From Psychrosphaera saromensis (GTDB lineage: Bacteria > Pseudomonadota > Gammaproteobacteria > Enterobacterales > Alteromonadaceae): a DNA stretch of 64,000 bases. The stretch covers positions 2,209,991 through 2,273,990 of the forward strand of contig NZ_MSCH01000003.1 of assembly GCF_002954545.1 (NCBI RefSeq), in the 5' to 3' direction. This document shows positions 33,198 through 41,227 of the stretch, one piece after another; the first letter of the stretch is position 1, and the number at the start of each line of letters is the position of its first letter. The position numbers were made by a program, and so were the translations under genes. The notes beneath the pieces are model-generated. The model did no database searches, had not been told where the DNA came from, and saw only the letters and a program-made list of their open reading frames with translations.

Positions 33198-33755
33198 ATG
33201 AAACTTCTAACTCTGCTTTTTGGGGCGTTAGTTCTTTTTAATACAAATGCCCAGAGTGTTCGTTGGGAATTTAGAGAGTCTGGTACAAATTGCCACTTTT
33301 ATTCATCTGGTAGATTAGATATCAATGAAAATGAGGTTATTCAATATTCGGTTGGTTTTGCAATTGTAAGTAAAGAGCATGATATAAGTGAGTATTTAAA
33401 ATCAATAAATTTAAAACCTAATGAATACGTTTTACAGTTTAGTTTGGGCGTTTACAGCTCAGCGGATAAGTTTGGATTTTTAGGTGATAAATTAGATGTA
33501 CCTTTACAGTTAAAAGTAAATGGCATTTCCCTTGAGTCATATGAGAATGAGTACGGTACTACTTTTTATATTCGTGGTGAAAATGCGAAACAAATATTAA
33601 GTAAACTTACTAGAGACAAAACTATACCTGTAAAAGCAAGTGTTGGTAACATTGAACACTCAATTCCTTTATCAACTGGAGATGTGGATTTTGTTTTAAA
33701 AAGTAAGTTACTTAAAACTTGCGAAAATCATTTTATTTCTAAGAACAACGAATAA
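33198..33755 (+). CDS. Hypothetical exported protein
   Basis: A 185-residue protein I do not recognise, with a signal peptide (LLTLLFGALVLFNTNAQS). The mature part looks beta-rich, with Cys residues near each end (about 31 and 178). Its stop codon TAA is the first three bases of the module TAAAACAAGTCAGAGTTAAT, which precedes the next copy of the short element. The gene is thus flanked on both sides by repeat sequence. Confidence 0.7.
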   Translation: MKLLTLLFGALVLFNTNAQSVRWEFRESGTNCHFYSSGRLDINENEVIQYSVGFAIVSKEHDISEYLKSINLKPNEYVLQFSLGVYSSADKFGFLGDKLDVPLQLKVNGISLESYENEYGTTFYIRGENAKQILSKLTRDKTIPVKASVGNIEHSIPLSTGDVDFVLKSKLLKTCENHFISKNNE

Positions 33756-33823
33756 AACAAGTCAGAGTTAATTTAAATAAATTGGAGTGGGTCTACGTTA
33801 TTTGAGTGGGTTTTCACGTTATA
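33754..33823 (+). repeat. Short intergenic element, copy c, with left module
   Basis: Left module AAAACAAGTCAGAGTTAATT (from 33754), right module AAATTGGAGTGGGTC then TACGTTA (33779-33800). A partial second right module GAGTGGGTTTTCACGTTATA follows at 33804-33823. The next gene starts 26 bases later. The left and right modules can pair imperfectly through their inner AATTTA/TAAATT ends. Confidence 0.75.
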
Positions 33824-33849
33824 CTACTAGATAATTTAAGGATGTTTTT

Positions 33850-34293
33850 GTGTTAAATTTAAGGGTCAGTTTATTAGCTGTATTTTTAGTTGGTTGTTCT
33901 TCAACAAGCAAGCCGATAATTGTAAAAACTTATAATTCTCCATCAGTGAATAGCGTAGCATTAGTAAAGCCAGTAGCTTTTATTCGAATCGAAGCAATCG
34001 ATGACGATCATAGTTATGACATAATTCCAAGTGGTGGCTTCACTAATGAGTACGAAATAGAGTTTATCTCAGGTAAGCATAGCTTGCAGGTGAGCTACTT
34101 TAATGGAGGTAATAAATCTTTTGGTTCTGTTGAATTAAGCATAGATGTAGAAAAAGATAGAAAGTATATTCTTAGGTCAATAACAAATCATAGTGATGGT
34201 ACTTGGTATCCAGCTTTAGTAGATGTTACAAATAAACCTGAATGTTGGACATTAGATGTAGGTACTCGATTTGGCCCCAAAAACTGTGAGTAA
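33850..34293 (+). CDS. Hypothetical lipoprotein
   Basis: A 147-residue protein, start GTG with AAGGA seven bases upstream. It begins with a short signal peptide and lipobox (LVGCSSTS, Cys about 16). The mature domain is small and beta-rich (SYDIIPSGGFTNEYEIEFISGKHSL) and resembles in outline small periplasmic lipoproteins of beta-sandwich type. I cannot assign a family. Repeat modules lie immediately before and after it. Confidence 0.7.
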   Translation: MLNLRVSLLAVFLVGCSSTSKPIIVKTYNSPSVNSVALVKPVAFIRIEAIDDDHSYDIIPSGGFTNEYEIEFISGKHSLQVSYFNGGNKSFGSVELSIDVEKDRKYILRSITNHSDGTWYPALVDVTNKPECWTLDVGTRFGPKNCE

Positions 34294-34294
34294 T

Positions 34295-34340
34295 AAAACG
34301 GCTCTGAGTTAATTTAAAAAATTAGAGTGGGTCTACGTTA
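34295..34340 (+). repeat. Short intergenic element, copy d, with left module
   Basis: Left module AAAACGGCTCTGAGTTAATT directly after the stop codon, right module AAATTAGAGTGGGTC then TACGTTA (34319-34340). The two halves form a hairpin when G-U pairs are allowed. This is the clearest example of the whole element. Confidence 0.75.
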
Positions 34341-34366
34341 TATTCTCTTCTAAAATGGAGGTCAGT

Positions 34367-34885
34367 TTGAGACTTTTAAACCGAAAACTTAGAATGGCAG
34401 TTGTTTTTCTAATCAGTTTTATTTCAAATGAAACTTTGGCAAATTGCGATTTAGATAATATGGCTGAATTATCGTCAATTGAAATTCAAAATTGCTCAGT
34501 TAAGCTTATTGGTAAAAGAGATTTATATATTGATTGGATGCTCCGAGCAAAACAATTAGGTAGTAATTATGCTCTATTTAATATGTACAAAAATAGTATT
34601 TTTAAATTAACTGAAAAAGAGAAAGGTGAATTCTTAAATTTAGCTGCTCAAAATTGTTATTTTCCAGCAATTACAGAGATGTTTTACCTTGCAAAACAAA
34701 AAAAATCTAATGATGTTGAATTGTGGGCTACGTTAGTTGCATTAAACACAGTTAAAGGTAGTGTTAACTTTAAGGAGGCTAAAAAAGTGCTGATTAATAA
34801 GCCTAATATATCGTCTATAGCTTTACTCTCTTTTCTCAGTCGATTTGAATGTATTGACACCTTCGAAAATATGAGACGAAAATAA
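34367..34885 (+). CDS. Hypothetical exported protein
   Basis: Unknown protein of 172 residues. I choose TTG 34367, because GGAGG lies five bases upstream and the product then starts with a signal peptide (MAVVFLISFISNETLA within the first 26 residues). ATG 34355 would overlap that ribosome binding site. The mature part is helical with four Cys residues and short repeating helices, loosely like Sel1/TPR-type solenoids, but I cannot confirm that. The gene lies between copies d and e of the short element. Confidence 0.65.
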   Translation: MRLLNRKLRMAVVFLISFISNETLANCDLDNMAELSSIEIQNCSVKLIGKRDLYIDWMLRAKQLGSNYALFNMYKNSIFKLTEKEKGEFLNLAAQNCYFPAITEMFYLAKQKKSNDVELWATLVALNTVKGSVNFKEAKKVLINKPNISSIALLSFLSRFECIDTFENMRRK

Positions 34886-34943
34886 AAATAAATAGAAGGG
34901 ACATAGTCTGACCTATCTCCACAGAAAATCATATAAATCAGTA

Positions 34944-34967
34944 AAATTAGAGTGGGTGTCCACGTTA
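34944..34967 (+). repeat. Short intergenic element, copy e
   Basis: AAATTAGAGTGGGTGTCC then ACGTTA, a perfect consensus copy 20 bases before the next ATG. Confidence 0.8.
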
Positions 34968-34987
34968 AATTATGAGGCTTATAAGTA

Positions 34988-35392
34988 ATGAAACGTTATT
35001 TAATTGCTTTAGTATTATTAAGTATTTTGGGTTTGAGTATGGGATACCAATACTATAGTTCACCCAGCAAAAGCGATGGTAAAGTCGTAAGCTTTGATCT
35101 TGTAATGGGTTCTGCAGATGTGAAGAGCTACCTTGAACATATTATTTCGGATCAAAAGTCCACAAAAGTGGTCTATCAAAGAGCTGAGGCTGTTCTTAAA
35201 AAAGTTGATAAAAGCGATGTTAGTATCGGCTATATTAAGGATGTTTCTAATCTGGCACACATGATATTAGGCCACAAAAGGTATTGGTGTAATATCAAGC
35301 TTGGAAAAAGTGTAGAAATAGATTTAGTAGTTGTCCTTTATAAAAACAAAGAGTCAAATATTCAGAATTTTTCGCTAACAACGAAAGATTAA
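34988..35392 (+). CDS. Hypothetical membrane-anchored or exported protein
   Basis: A 134-residue protein of unknown function with one N-terminal hydrophobic segment (residues about 4-20, YLIALVLLSILGLSMGY) and a hydrophilic remainder. GAGG lies upstream of the ATG. It is flanked by copies e and f of the short element. Confidence 0.65.
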   Translation: MKRYLIALVLLSILGLSMGYQYYSSPSKSDGKVVSFDLVMGSADVKSYLEHIISDQKSTKVVYQRAEAVLKKVDKSDVSIGYIKDVSNLAHMILGHKRYWCNIKLGKSVEIDLVVVLYKNKESNIQNFSLTTKD

Positions 35393-35439
35393 AAGGGATT
35401 AGAGCTCCTACGAACAATAGTTTACTTATATGTTTAAGC

Positions 35440-35463
35440 AAATTAGAGTGGATGTCCACGTTA
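35440..35463 (+). repeat. Short intergenic element, copy f
   Basis: AAATTAGAGTGGATGTCC then ACGTTA, preceded by TTTACTTATATGTTTAAGC as at copies a, g, h and j. No gene follows before copy g. Confidence 0.8.
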
Positions 35464-35538
35464 AAGCTTTTTTAACTCGCAGCTCGTATCTCGTGACTCG
35501 AAGCTTTGCTGCTACTCAATTGACTTATAAGTTTAAGC

Positions 35539-35562
35539 AAATTAGAGTGGATGTCCTCGTTA
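35539..35562 (+). repeat. Short intergenic element, copy g
   Basis: AAATTAGAGTGGATGTCC then TCGTTA. The 99-bp stretch between copies f and g holds no gene, only an AGCTCGTATCTCGTGACTCG-type fragment. Confidence 0.8.
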
Positions 35563-35590
35563 TAGATGCCACAGCTTAAAACCTTCCAGC

Positions 35591-36847
35591 TCAGCATTGA
35601 ATCTTAGGTATATCACTCCAGCGAGTTGTGTATCTTGGGCTTAAAAAATCCCGCTTCATTTCCCATGACTTAGTTTGTTGTTCGCTGGCTAGTCTAATAG
35701 TGCCTTTACCAAATACTTTGTTGATTGAATCTAGGCTGTTCATTAATTTGCTGTTGTTCAGTGTTGGGGTAAATAAGTCGGCTTGCATAAACTGCTCTGA
35801 GACAAGTTCAATAGCCCCAATTCCAGCTTTATAAAAACGTACGCCGTTATGGAAAAGTTGAGGTAATACTTCATTAACCGCATTGGCTAAGACTCTGGAA
35901 TCACTTGTTGGAACAGGGAATTCATATAAGAAACTGCGTTTATAAAAGTTATCTTCATGCGGTGAGCTGTGTGCAAATATTATTAATTGTTTTGTCATTG
36001 AGCTTTGCTCTCTGAGCTTTTTACCAACAATAGAGCAATGAGTAGATAGGGACGACTTTAAGTCGTGTACGTCCGTTACACGTTCCCCAAAACTCCTTGT
36101 GCTGAATATCTCTTGTTTAGGTTGTTTTACATCATCCCAAGATATACAAACCTGACCGTTTAGCTCTTCTATTGTGCGCTCTACAACTACTGAGAATTGT
36201 TTACGCATGTACTTAGGGTTTTGTTTCTTTAAATCTAACGCTGTGTAAATACGCATCATGTTGAGTTTTTTGCCTAATCTCCCCCCAATTCCCCATACAT
36301 CGGTTACTTCCATTTTTGCCAGTATTTCATTTGCCGAATAATCATCATCAATAACCGCAACACCGTTATAACCCTCTAACTTTTTTGCTGCATGATTAGC
36401 CGCCTTTGATAAGGTAGGCGTTGTGCCAAACCCTACACCGACAGGAAGCTTTGTCTCACGCCAAACCGCTAGCCTAATGTCTTGGCCGTACGCGTGCCAG
36501 TCATCAATAATTGACTTAAATCCAGTGAACTGTAAAAAGCTTTCATCAATAGAGTAAATGTATTGGTTATCACAGAAACGACCAATTACATTCATCATGC
36601 GAGTGCTTAAGTCTGCGTATAGCTCGTAGTTGGAAGAGCGAACCACAACGTTATGTTGCTCTAGGAACTTTCTTAATTTGAAGTAAGGTTCAAACTTAGG
36701 CACGTTAAGCTTCCTAGCCTCTGGGCTAACCGCGCAAACACAACCATCGTTATTGGTTAGAACAACAACAGGTCTCTTTCTAATACTTGGGTCAAACACC
36801 TTTTCAGCACTAGCGTAAAAGGCTACAGCATCAACTAAGGCAAACAA
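35591..36847 (-). CDS. umuC: DNA polymerase V catalytic subunit UmuC
   Basis: Y-family translesion polymerase. The 418 residues show the catalytic motifs MFALVDAVAFYASAE (Asp7 region) and YSIDESFLQF with the Asp-Glu pair, and the thumb HhH region VTDVWGIGGRLGKKL. The C-terminal DUF4113-type tail TTRWSDIPK is present. Length matches E. coli UmuC (422). It overlaps umuD by 13 bp and is translated from the same SOS-controlled transcript. It points against the small genes around it and is bounded by copies g and h of the short element. Confidence 0.95.
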   Translation of the reverse strand: MFALVDAVAFYASAEKVFDPSIRKRPVVVLTNNDGCVCAVSPEARKLNVPKFEPYFKLRKFLEQHNVVVRSSNYELYADLSTRMMNVIGRFCDNQYIYSIDESFLQFTGFKSIIDDWHAYGQDIRLAVWRETKLPVGVGFGTTPTLSKAANHAAKKLEGYNGVAVIDDDYSANEILAKMEVTDVWGIGGRLGKKLNMMRIYTALDLKKQNPKYMRKQFSVVVERTIEELNGQVCISWDDVKQPKQEIFSTRSFGERVTDVHDLKSSLSTHCSIVGKKLREQSSMTKQLIIFAHSSPHEDNFYKRSFLYEFPVPTSDSRVLANAVNEVLPQLFHNGVRFYKAGIGAIELVSEQFMQADLFTPTLNNSKLMNSLDSINKVFGKGTIRLASEQQTKSWEMKRDFLSPRYTTRWSDIPKIQC

Positions 36848-37248
36848 GATAATAGCTCTCTACTTTTGCGATGTAATCTAACAGAGCGGATCACAACACC
36901 TTCAATCTGAAACTCGTCAGCATCAGATATAGAAACAGGAGGGTGGTTTATAGAGGCCGATAGAAGTTGCTTACGCTGCTTGTCTAAGATTTTACACACC
37001 AAGTTACCGTTGTAATTGGCAACGATAATATCCCCTTGAATAGTGGCTTCTGCTCTATCAACAATGAGTAAGTCACCTTCATATATCCCAACATCCTGCA
37101 TGGAGTCACCGTTAGCTTGTCCAATAAACGTGGCATTTGGATGTTTAACAAGGAGTTTGTCGAGGGATAGCCCCAACTCTGTGTATTCAGCAGCTGGGGA
37201 CTCAAATCCTGATATCCCTGCGTCAATATTGATAGGTATAACTTTCAT
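36835..37248 (-). CDS. umuD: DNA polymerase V accessory protein UmuD
   Basis: LexA-type self-cleaving peptidase (S24). The 137 residues have catalytic Ser49 in NGDSM and Lys86 in VCKIL. The 37-residue spacing equals that of E. coli UmuD (Ser60/Lys97). RecA-stimulated cleavage is expected near Ala10-Gly11 in NIDAGISG, giving UmuD'. The N-terminal arm is about 11 residues shorter than in E. coli. A LexA box lies upstream. Confidence 0.94.
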   Translation of the reverse strand: MKVIPINIDAGISGFESPAAEYTELGLSLDKLLVKHPNATFIGQANGDSMQDVGIYEGDLLIVDRAEATIQGDIIVANYNGNLVCKILDKQRKQLLSASINHPPVSISDADEFQIEGVVIRSVRLHRKSRELLSCLP

Positions 37249-37265
37249 AATATCGCATTAAGTAA

Positions 37266-37281
37266 CTGTGTATAAATACAG
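37266..37281 (-). promoter_or_regulatory. LexA (SOS) box upstream of umuD
   Basis: CTGTGTATAAATACAG, full CTG-N10-CAG with the AT-rich centre of the gammaproteobacterial SOS box, 18 bp before the umuD ATG. Confidence 0.9.
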
Positions 37282-37345
37282 TATAGTTTTGATTTGTATT
37301 TTATAAAAGTTATATATTTGCGTGATGACGTTATTGTTCTTTTTT

Positions 37346-37766
37346 CTTTATTTAAAAGACTTTTCGCTTGCGGCTGGTTATCTTTTTCAACAGCCAAAAA
37401 ACGTAGGTGGCTTAATTTGTTTTTTTTAAAGATTAAAAGACTATTTCACCTGCGGCGCAGGTTGTCAGTTCCCGACACAACCTAAGCGAATACATCCACG
37501 GCGGTCATCAATAATACATCCCTGTACTGATGACATCCCTTCATCCATGAAGTGAACAATACCTTTTTCAACAGCCAAAAAAGGTAGGCGGCACTTATAA
37601 TGAAATAGAGCGCCGCCCGTCACTAAGTATCTAATCCTCAATCAGGCATCCATGCTTCGAATTTTATAAAAAATAATATTTAACAAAGTGATTTTGTGAT
37701 GGAGACTTAAAAGCAAAAGCGCGAACCTTCGGCTCGCAGCTACTCAATTGACTTATATGTTTGACC
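37346..37766 (+). repeat. Modular intergenic repeat, copy 2
   Basis: Fills the gap between umuD and copy h. It contains two CAACAGCC-loop hairpins (about 37395 and 37570), the GCAGGTTGTCAGTTCCCGAC / ACAACCT stem, and the ATTTTATAAAAAATAATATTT half of the long inverted repeat, identical over a long stretch to copy 1. The GCGAACC hairpin also recurs. The left arm of the long inverted repeat is missing or replaced. No gene. Confidence 0.75.
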
Positions 37767-37823
37767 AAATTAGAGTAGGTGACAACTTTATTTCTAAAAA
37801 AATTAGAGCGGATGTCCAAGCTC
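37767..37823 (+). repeat. Short intergenic elements, copies h and i in tandem
   Basis: AAATTAGAGTAGGTGACAAC at 37767 and AAATTAGAGCGGATGTCC at 37800. Copy i ends 19 bases before the next ATG. Confidence 0.7.
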
Positions 37824-37842
37824 TACCGCCAGAGATTAATGA

Positions 37843-38487
37843 ATGAAATTATTAAAAAAATGTACTGTTTTTGAAGATGATAGTGGTAGGCAATATCCAA
37901 TAGACGTCGCGTGTAAAGAAATAGCTCATGTAATTGAATTACAGGATCGGCTTATACTATTACCTTATTTTTATATTGATGATGAAGAGAATAATTACAG
38001 AGCTGTATTTTGTTTTTCAAAAGAGGATGGACATTTAATGTGGCGGTCTCAGCCTCCTTATGAATTAAATGAACCGTATTTTGATGGGGATGAAACGGTA
38101 GATTCAATGAGGTTATATAAAGAAGATAATGAAGTAGGTGAAAATATTCATTTTTTGAGTGAGGTAACTGATGGAAGGTTTGATAGACATAACAATTGGA
38201 CAACAACCCAAAAATATATACGGATACTCTGTGGGTATCATATAAGTAATAATCAAGGTGAGTTAGTGCCTAGCAAAGGCCAACTGCAGTTAAATTTAAC
38301 CAAAGAGGAAGAAGATAAACTGTTAATTGATGGTGCCACAGGGCCTTTATGGTATGCAAAACTTGACGAACCATTTGATGATGAACGTCATTTTATTCAT
38401 GTACCACTCGGCTCATTCGTTGTTTCTGTTTATAAATTAGATATTGATACAGGAAAGTTATTGAAAATTAGAAAGGGCGAGCTGTGA
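37843..38487 (+). CDS. Hypothetical acidic cytosolic protein
   Basis: A 214-residue protein with no signal peptide or membrane segment and a strongly acidic composition. Short blocks such as GHLMWRSQPPYEL, GPLWYAKLDEPFDDERHF and HVPLGSFVVSVYKLD look like a beta-rich globular domain. I do not recognise the family. It lies 19 bases after copy i of the short element, the same arrangement as the exported genes upstream. Confidence 0.65.
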   Translation: MKLLKKCTVFEDDSGRQYPIDVACKEIAHVIELQDRLILLPYFYIDDEENNYRAVFCFSKEDGHLMWRSQPPYELNEPYFDGDETVDSMRLYKEDNEVGENIHFLSEVTDGRFDRHNNWTTTQKYIRILCGYHISNNQGELVPSKGQLQLNLTKEEEDKLLIDGATGPLWYAKLDEPFDDERHFIHVPLGSFVVSVYKLDIDTGKLLKIRKGEL

Positions 38488-38618
38488 ATCAAACCCCAAT
38501 CCAATCTATGGGCTAGAGCTCTTAATTGGAGTAAATAGCCTGCGATTTTTGATGGTATCCATATATTTAATTAGGATGTTATTTAGATGGTAAGGCTCCA
38601 GCTTTTAAACTCATGGAC

Positions 38619-39025
38619 AATACCTTTTTGCAACAGCCCAAAAAGTTAACTTAGGCTGGTGGCTTCGTTAAAGCTTTTAATTCGCAGCTCGTATCTCGTG
38701 ACTCGAAGATTTGCTGATACATCGTATTTGTCTGAACTTTAAGGTTTCGCCTCTCGGCGACCATACCTTTTTTCAACAGCCAAAAAAGGTAGGCGAAAAA
38801 GGCCGCCCGTACCAAATATCTATTTGTATTAAATAGTAACTTTTATCTTCAAATACGGAAAAACATTCGTCCCTGAGCATTTTCCTCAATCGGGCATCCA
38901 TGCCCGATCGATTTGAGAAAAGTTATATTTAATACAGATGTTTTGAATCGGGAGGTAGAGCAGAGCGAAAAGCAAAAGCGCGAACCTGCGGTTCGCTGCT
39001 ACTCAGTTGACTTATATGTTTGAGC
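38619..39025 (+). repeat. Modular intergenic repeat, copy 3
   Basis: Carries a CAACAGCC hairpin, then a large inverted repeat: TTTGTATTAAATAGTAACTTTT opposite AAAAGTTATATTTAATACAG (38828-38940). This encloses ATCGGGCATCCATGCCCGAT, a 20-base palindrome at 38889-38908. It ends with the GCGAACC / GGTTCGC hairpin and copy j of the short element. The 592 bp between the flanking genes hold no other gene. Confidence 0.8.
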
Positions 39026-39049
39026 GAATTAGAGTGGATGTTCACGTTA
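39026..39049 (+). repeat. Short intergenic element, copy j
   Basis: GAATTAGAGTGGATGTTC then ACGTTA, 30 bases before the next ATG. Confidence 0.75.
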
Positions 39050-39079
39050 TATTGTTAAGGTATTAGGGGTAATCGTACT

Positions 39080-39706
39080 ATGGATTTAATCGCCACTTAT
39101 TGGCCCAGTTTTATTAGTACAGTAATTTTACCTCTTATCACTGGTATTATAATCTCTACAGCTGGTTGGGATGGTATTAAGTCAAGGGCTGCGTCTGATG
39201 CACAATCTTTAAAAATGGCAAAATCCATTGAACAAATACACACTAATACTAGTGGCTTACAAGAGAAGGAAGATATACTCAAGTATTATCAGGATCAACT
39301 TGCTAATCATAATTATAAAGATGAGATTTTACAAAAAGTAGTAACACAGTATTCGTCCATGGAAGCTGCAATTAATAATTTTGAAAAATATAGAAATTCG
39401 CCTAGTAATGAGCGTGGCGATCTTTCTGAAGAAGTTATAAAGCTTATAACTTCTGAGTTAATTCCAATTCAGTCACGTTCTGATTTGCCGAATAAACCAT
39501 TGATATTAAAAACGGCAAATAACACCTTTCGAGTTTTATTTTCAGTGCCTATGCGAATACCTCCTAAGTTGAATTTCAGTAGTATTCCGGAAGAGGTAAC
39601 AGCTAATATTATAGAAAGTAGTAAGTTTGGTTTTACGGTTGTATTTTCTCCAATAAGCATCGAAATAAGTAATTTTAATTTCACTGCAGATTCAAGGTTT
39701 TACTAA
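39080..39706 (+). CDS. Hypothetical membrane-anchored protein
   Basis: A 208-residue protein of unknown function. A single N-terminal transmembrane segment (about residues 8-28, FISTVILPLITGIIISTAGW) is followed by a probable coiled coil (about 45-110, SIEQIHTNTSGLQEKEDILK onward) and a small C-terminal domain. The topology suggests a membrane-tethered scaffold, but that is a guess. The ribosome binding site AGGGG is distant (11 bases). Confidence 0.65.
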   Translation: MDLIATYWPSFISTVILPLITGIIISTAGWDGIKSRAASDAQSLKMAKSIEQIHTNTSGLQEKEDILKYYQDQLANHNYKDEILQKVVTQYSSMEAAINNFEKYRNSPSNERGDLSEEVIKLITSELIPIQSRSDLPNKPLILKTANNTFRVLFSVPMRIPPKLNFSSIPEEVTANIIESSKFGFTVVFSPISIEISNFNFTADSRFY

Positions 39707-39731
39707 AAAAAACATAGTATGTGCTTAAAAA

Positions 39732-40101
39732 TAAAACGAGTCAGGGTTAATTTAAACCAAACAAAGCCCAATAGCGTTAGCTATTGGGCTTTGTTGCTTT
39801 TTCGCTCTTGCTCTGCTTTTATTTCTCCATCACAAAATCACTTCATTTAATATTATTTTTATAAAATTTGAAGCATGGATGCTGAGAAAAGACTGGCTGT
39901 CAGGGACGATTTTCCAGTCTGTTTTTGTAAATAAAATAATATTTAATTAAGTATTAGATTTTGTTGGAAGCGGCTTTTTTCGGTTACATTTTTGAGCTGT
40001 TGCAAAAAGGTAACTCGCCGTCAGGTGAAACCGCCTTTTAAAGGTTTATAATAAACAGAGTCAGAGTGAATTTAAATAAATTAGAGTAGATGTCGGCATT
40101 G
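39732..40101 (-). repeat. Modular intergenic repeat, copy 4 (inverted), inside a short element
   Basis: Starts with the left module AAAACGAGTCAGGGTTAATT. Then comes a strong hairpin AAGCCCAATAGC / GCTATTGGGCTT, then the long inverted-repeat element in opposite orientation to copies 1-3. Another AACAGAGTCAGAGTGAATT and the right module AAATTAGAGTAGATGTC (copy k, 40078-40101) end it. It looks as if the large element inserted next to a short element and duplicated its left module. Confidence 0.7.
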
Positions 40102-40242
40102 GTTGCTTTTTAGCCAACTATATTTTTCCGCTTAAGTAAGCGTTTGGAAAGCTATGTCTTTGAGTCTTTCTGAAGTTGGTAATGAGTGTTGCTCGCCTTT
40201 GAGATATTGTTAAAATAACTTTTAAAATAAAGGAGAGCTTTA

Positions 40243-40545
40243 ATGAAATTAACTAACTATATCTTAATATTCGTATTGTTTTCTATTTGCAGTGGTGCAT
40301 TCGCTGATGAAAGCGGAACAACTGAACCTATAGCAGATACTGAACCTACAATTTGCTACAAAATAGCGTGGGAGAAGCTCGGCTTTACAGTAGGTCAATC
40401 TGTGGAGTTGTGTGGTGGAACGACAGATGCGCGAAAAGTTATTCTATGCGCCGTAAAAGCTTGGTCTCATCCGGAAAATGATGGTTTAGGTTTGACTGCA
40501 GGACTGACTGTTCAGTTGTGTAAAGCTAGTGCAAATAGTAATTAA
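40243..40545 (+). CDS. Small secreted protein with internal Cys repeat
   Basis: A 100-residue exported protein with a signal peptide ending SGAFA. The mature part carries an internal two-fold repeat: CYKIAWEKLGFTVGQSVELC and CAVKAWSHPENDGLGL followed by TAGLTVQLC. Each has two Cys residues, an AW pair and a LT-GLTVQLC type end. The pattern suggests two disulphide-bonded helical repeats. No function is known to me. It has a strong ribosome binding site (AAGGAGAG). Confidence 0.75.
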   Translation: MKLTNYILIFVLFSICSGAFADESGTTEPIADTEPTICYKIAWEKLGFTVGQSVELCGGTTDARKVILCAVKAWSHPENDGLGLTAGLTVQLCKASANSN

Positions 40546-40596
40546 CTTTAAACAGGAATAGGAATGTAAACACTGTTAAATAAACTTAGCTTAAGC

Positions 40597-40872
40597 TTAA
40601 ACTGGAAACTTTTGCTTTTGATGTAAAACGCGCATGACTCGTATATTTTTACCGTCAATCAAATAAGATACGATCATAGATACTTCGGGAATAATTAATA
40701 AGCGTCCTTTAAATAACGCTCTTTCAACGCCCATTAAAGGCTGTTCAAGTAAGGCTTCTACTTTTGACTCAATTATTTGGTCTGTTTTCTCAGCCGCGAT
40801 GGGGTTGAAGTTGTATAGGAATTCAAATATCTGTTCTCGATCATTTAATGATTGTTCTTCCCAAAATATCAT
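40597..40872 (-). CDS. Type II toxin, RelE/ParE family
   Basis: A 91-residue basic protein with the ParE/RelE fold pattern. The N-terminal helices (NDREQIFEFLYNFNPIAAEK) are followed by the beta-sheet core GVERALFKGRLLIIPEVSMIVSYLI and the end IRVMRVLHQKQKFP. RelE members cut mRNA on ribosomes and ParE members poison gyrase; the sequence does not settle which. Its ATG overlaps the antitoxin stop by four bases (ATGA), typical of translationally coupled modules. Confidence 0.88.
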   Translation of the reverse strand: MIFWEEQSLNDREQIFEFLYNFNPIAAEKTDQIIESKVEALLEQPLMGVERALFKGRLLIIPEVSMIVSYLIDGKNIRVMRVLHQKQKFPV

Positions 40873-41144
40873 TTATTTCTGATCTTCATCTTTCTTGCTT
40901 CCATCTGGTTTTTAGCATCATTATGCTCAACAAAGTTAGCTTCACCCGCATCAAACTTTTCAAATGCAGCGTTCACTTCTTCTAGCAACCATGTGTCGTG
41001 ACTTATCGTCTTTCGTTGCTCAGCGGCTAAGCTTTCTGTTAGCTCACGGCATGCGTCACTTAAAGTACGTCCTTGGCTTTCAGCCATTAATTGCGCTAAA
41101 CGTTTGGTTTCTTCATCAACTCTAAATTGAATACGTGCATCCAT
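40869..41144 (-). CDS. Antitoxin, RelB/DinJ family
   Basis: A 91-residue protein with an N-terminal ribbon-helix-helix (IQFRVDEETKRLAQLMAES, then GRTLSDACRELTESLA), the DinJ/RelB DNA-binding part. The C-terminal tail would wrap the toxin. It is first in the operon and should autoregulate it. The module points opposite to most neighbours, as toxin-antitoxin pairs in cassette arrays often do. Confidence 0.87.
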   Translation of the reverse strand: MDARIQFRVDEETKRLAQLMAESQGRTLSDACRELTESLAAEQRKTISHDTWLLEEVNAAFEKFDAGEANFVEHNDAKNQMEARKMKIRNK

Positions 41145-41227
41145 TAGAACTTACCTTAAATTTATGTTGTGTGTACAAACGTTAGCACTGATGTTTTGCT
41201 GTGACAACTAAAATAAAGCGGGGTAAA

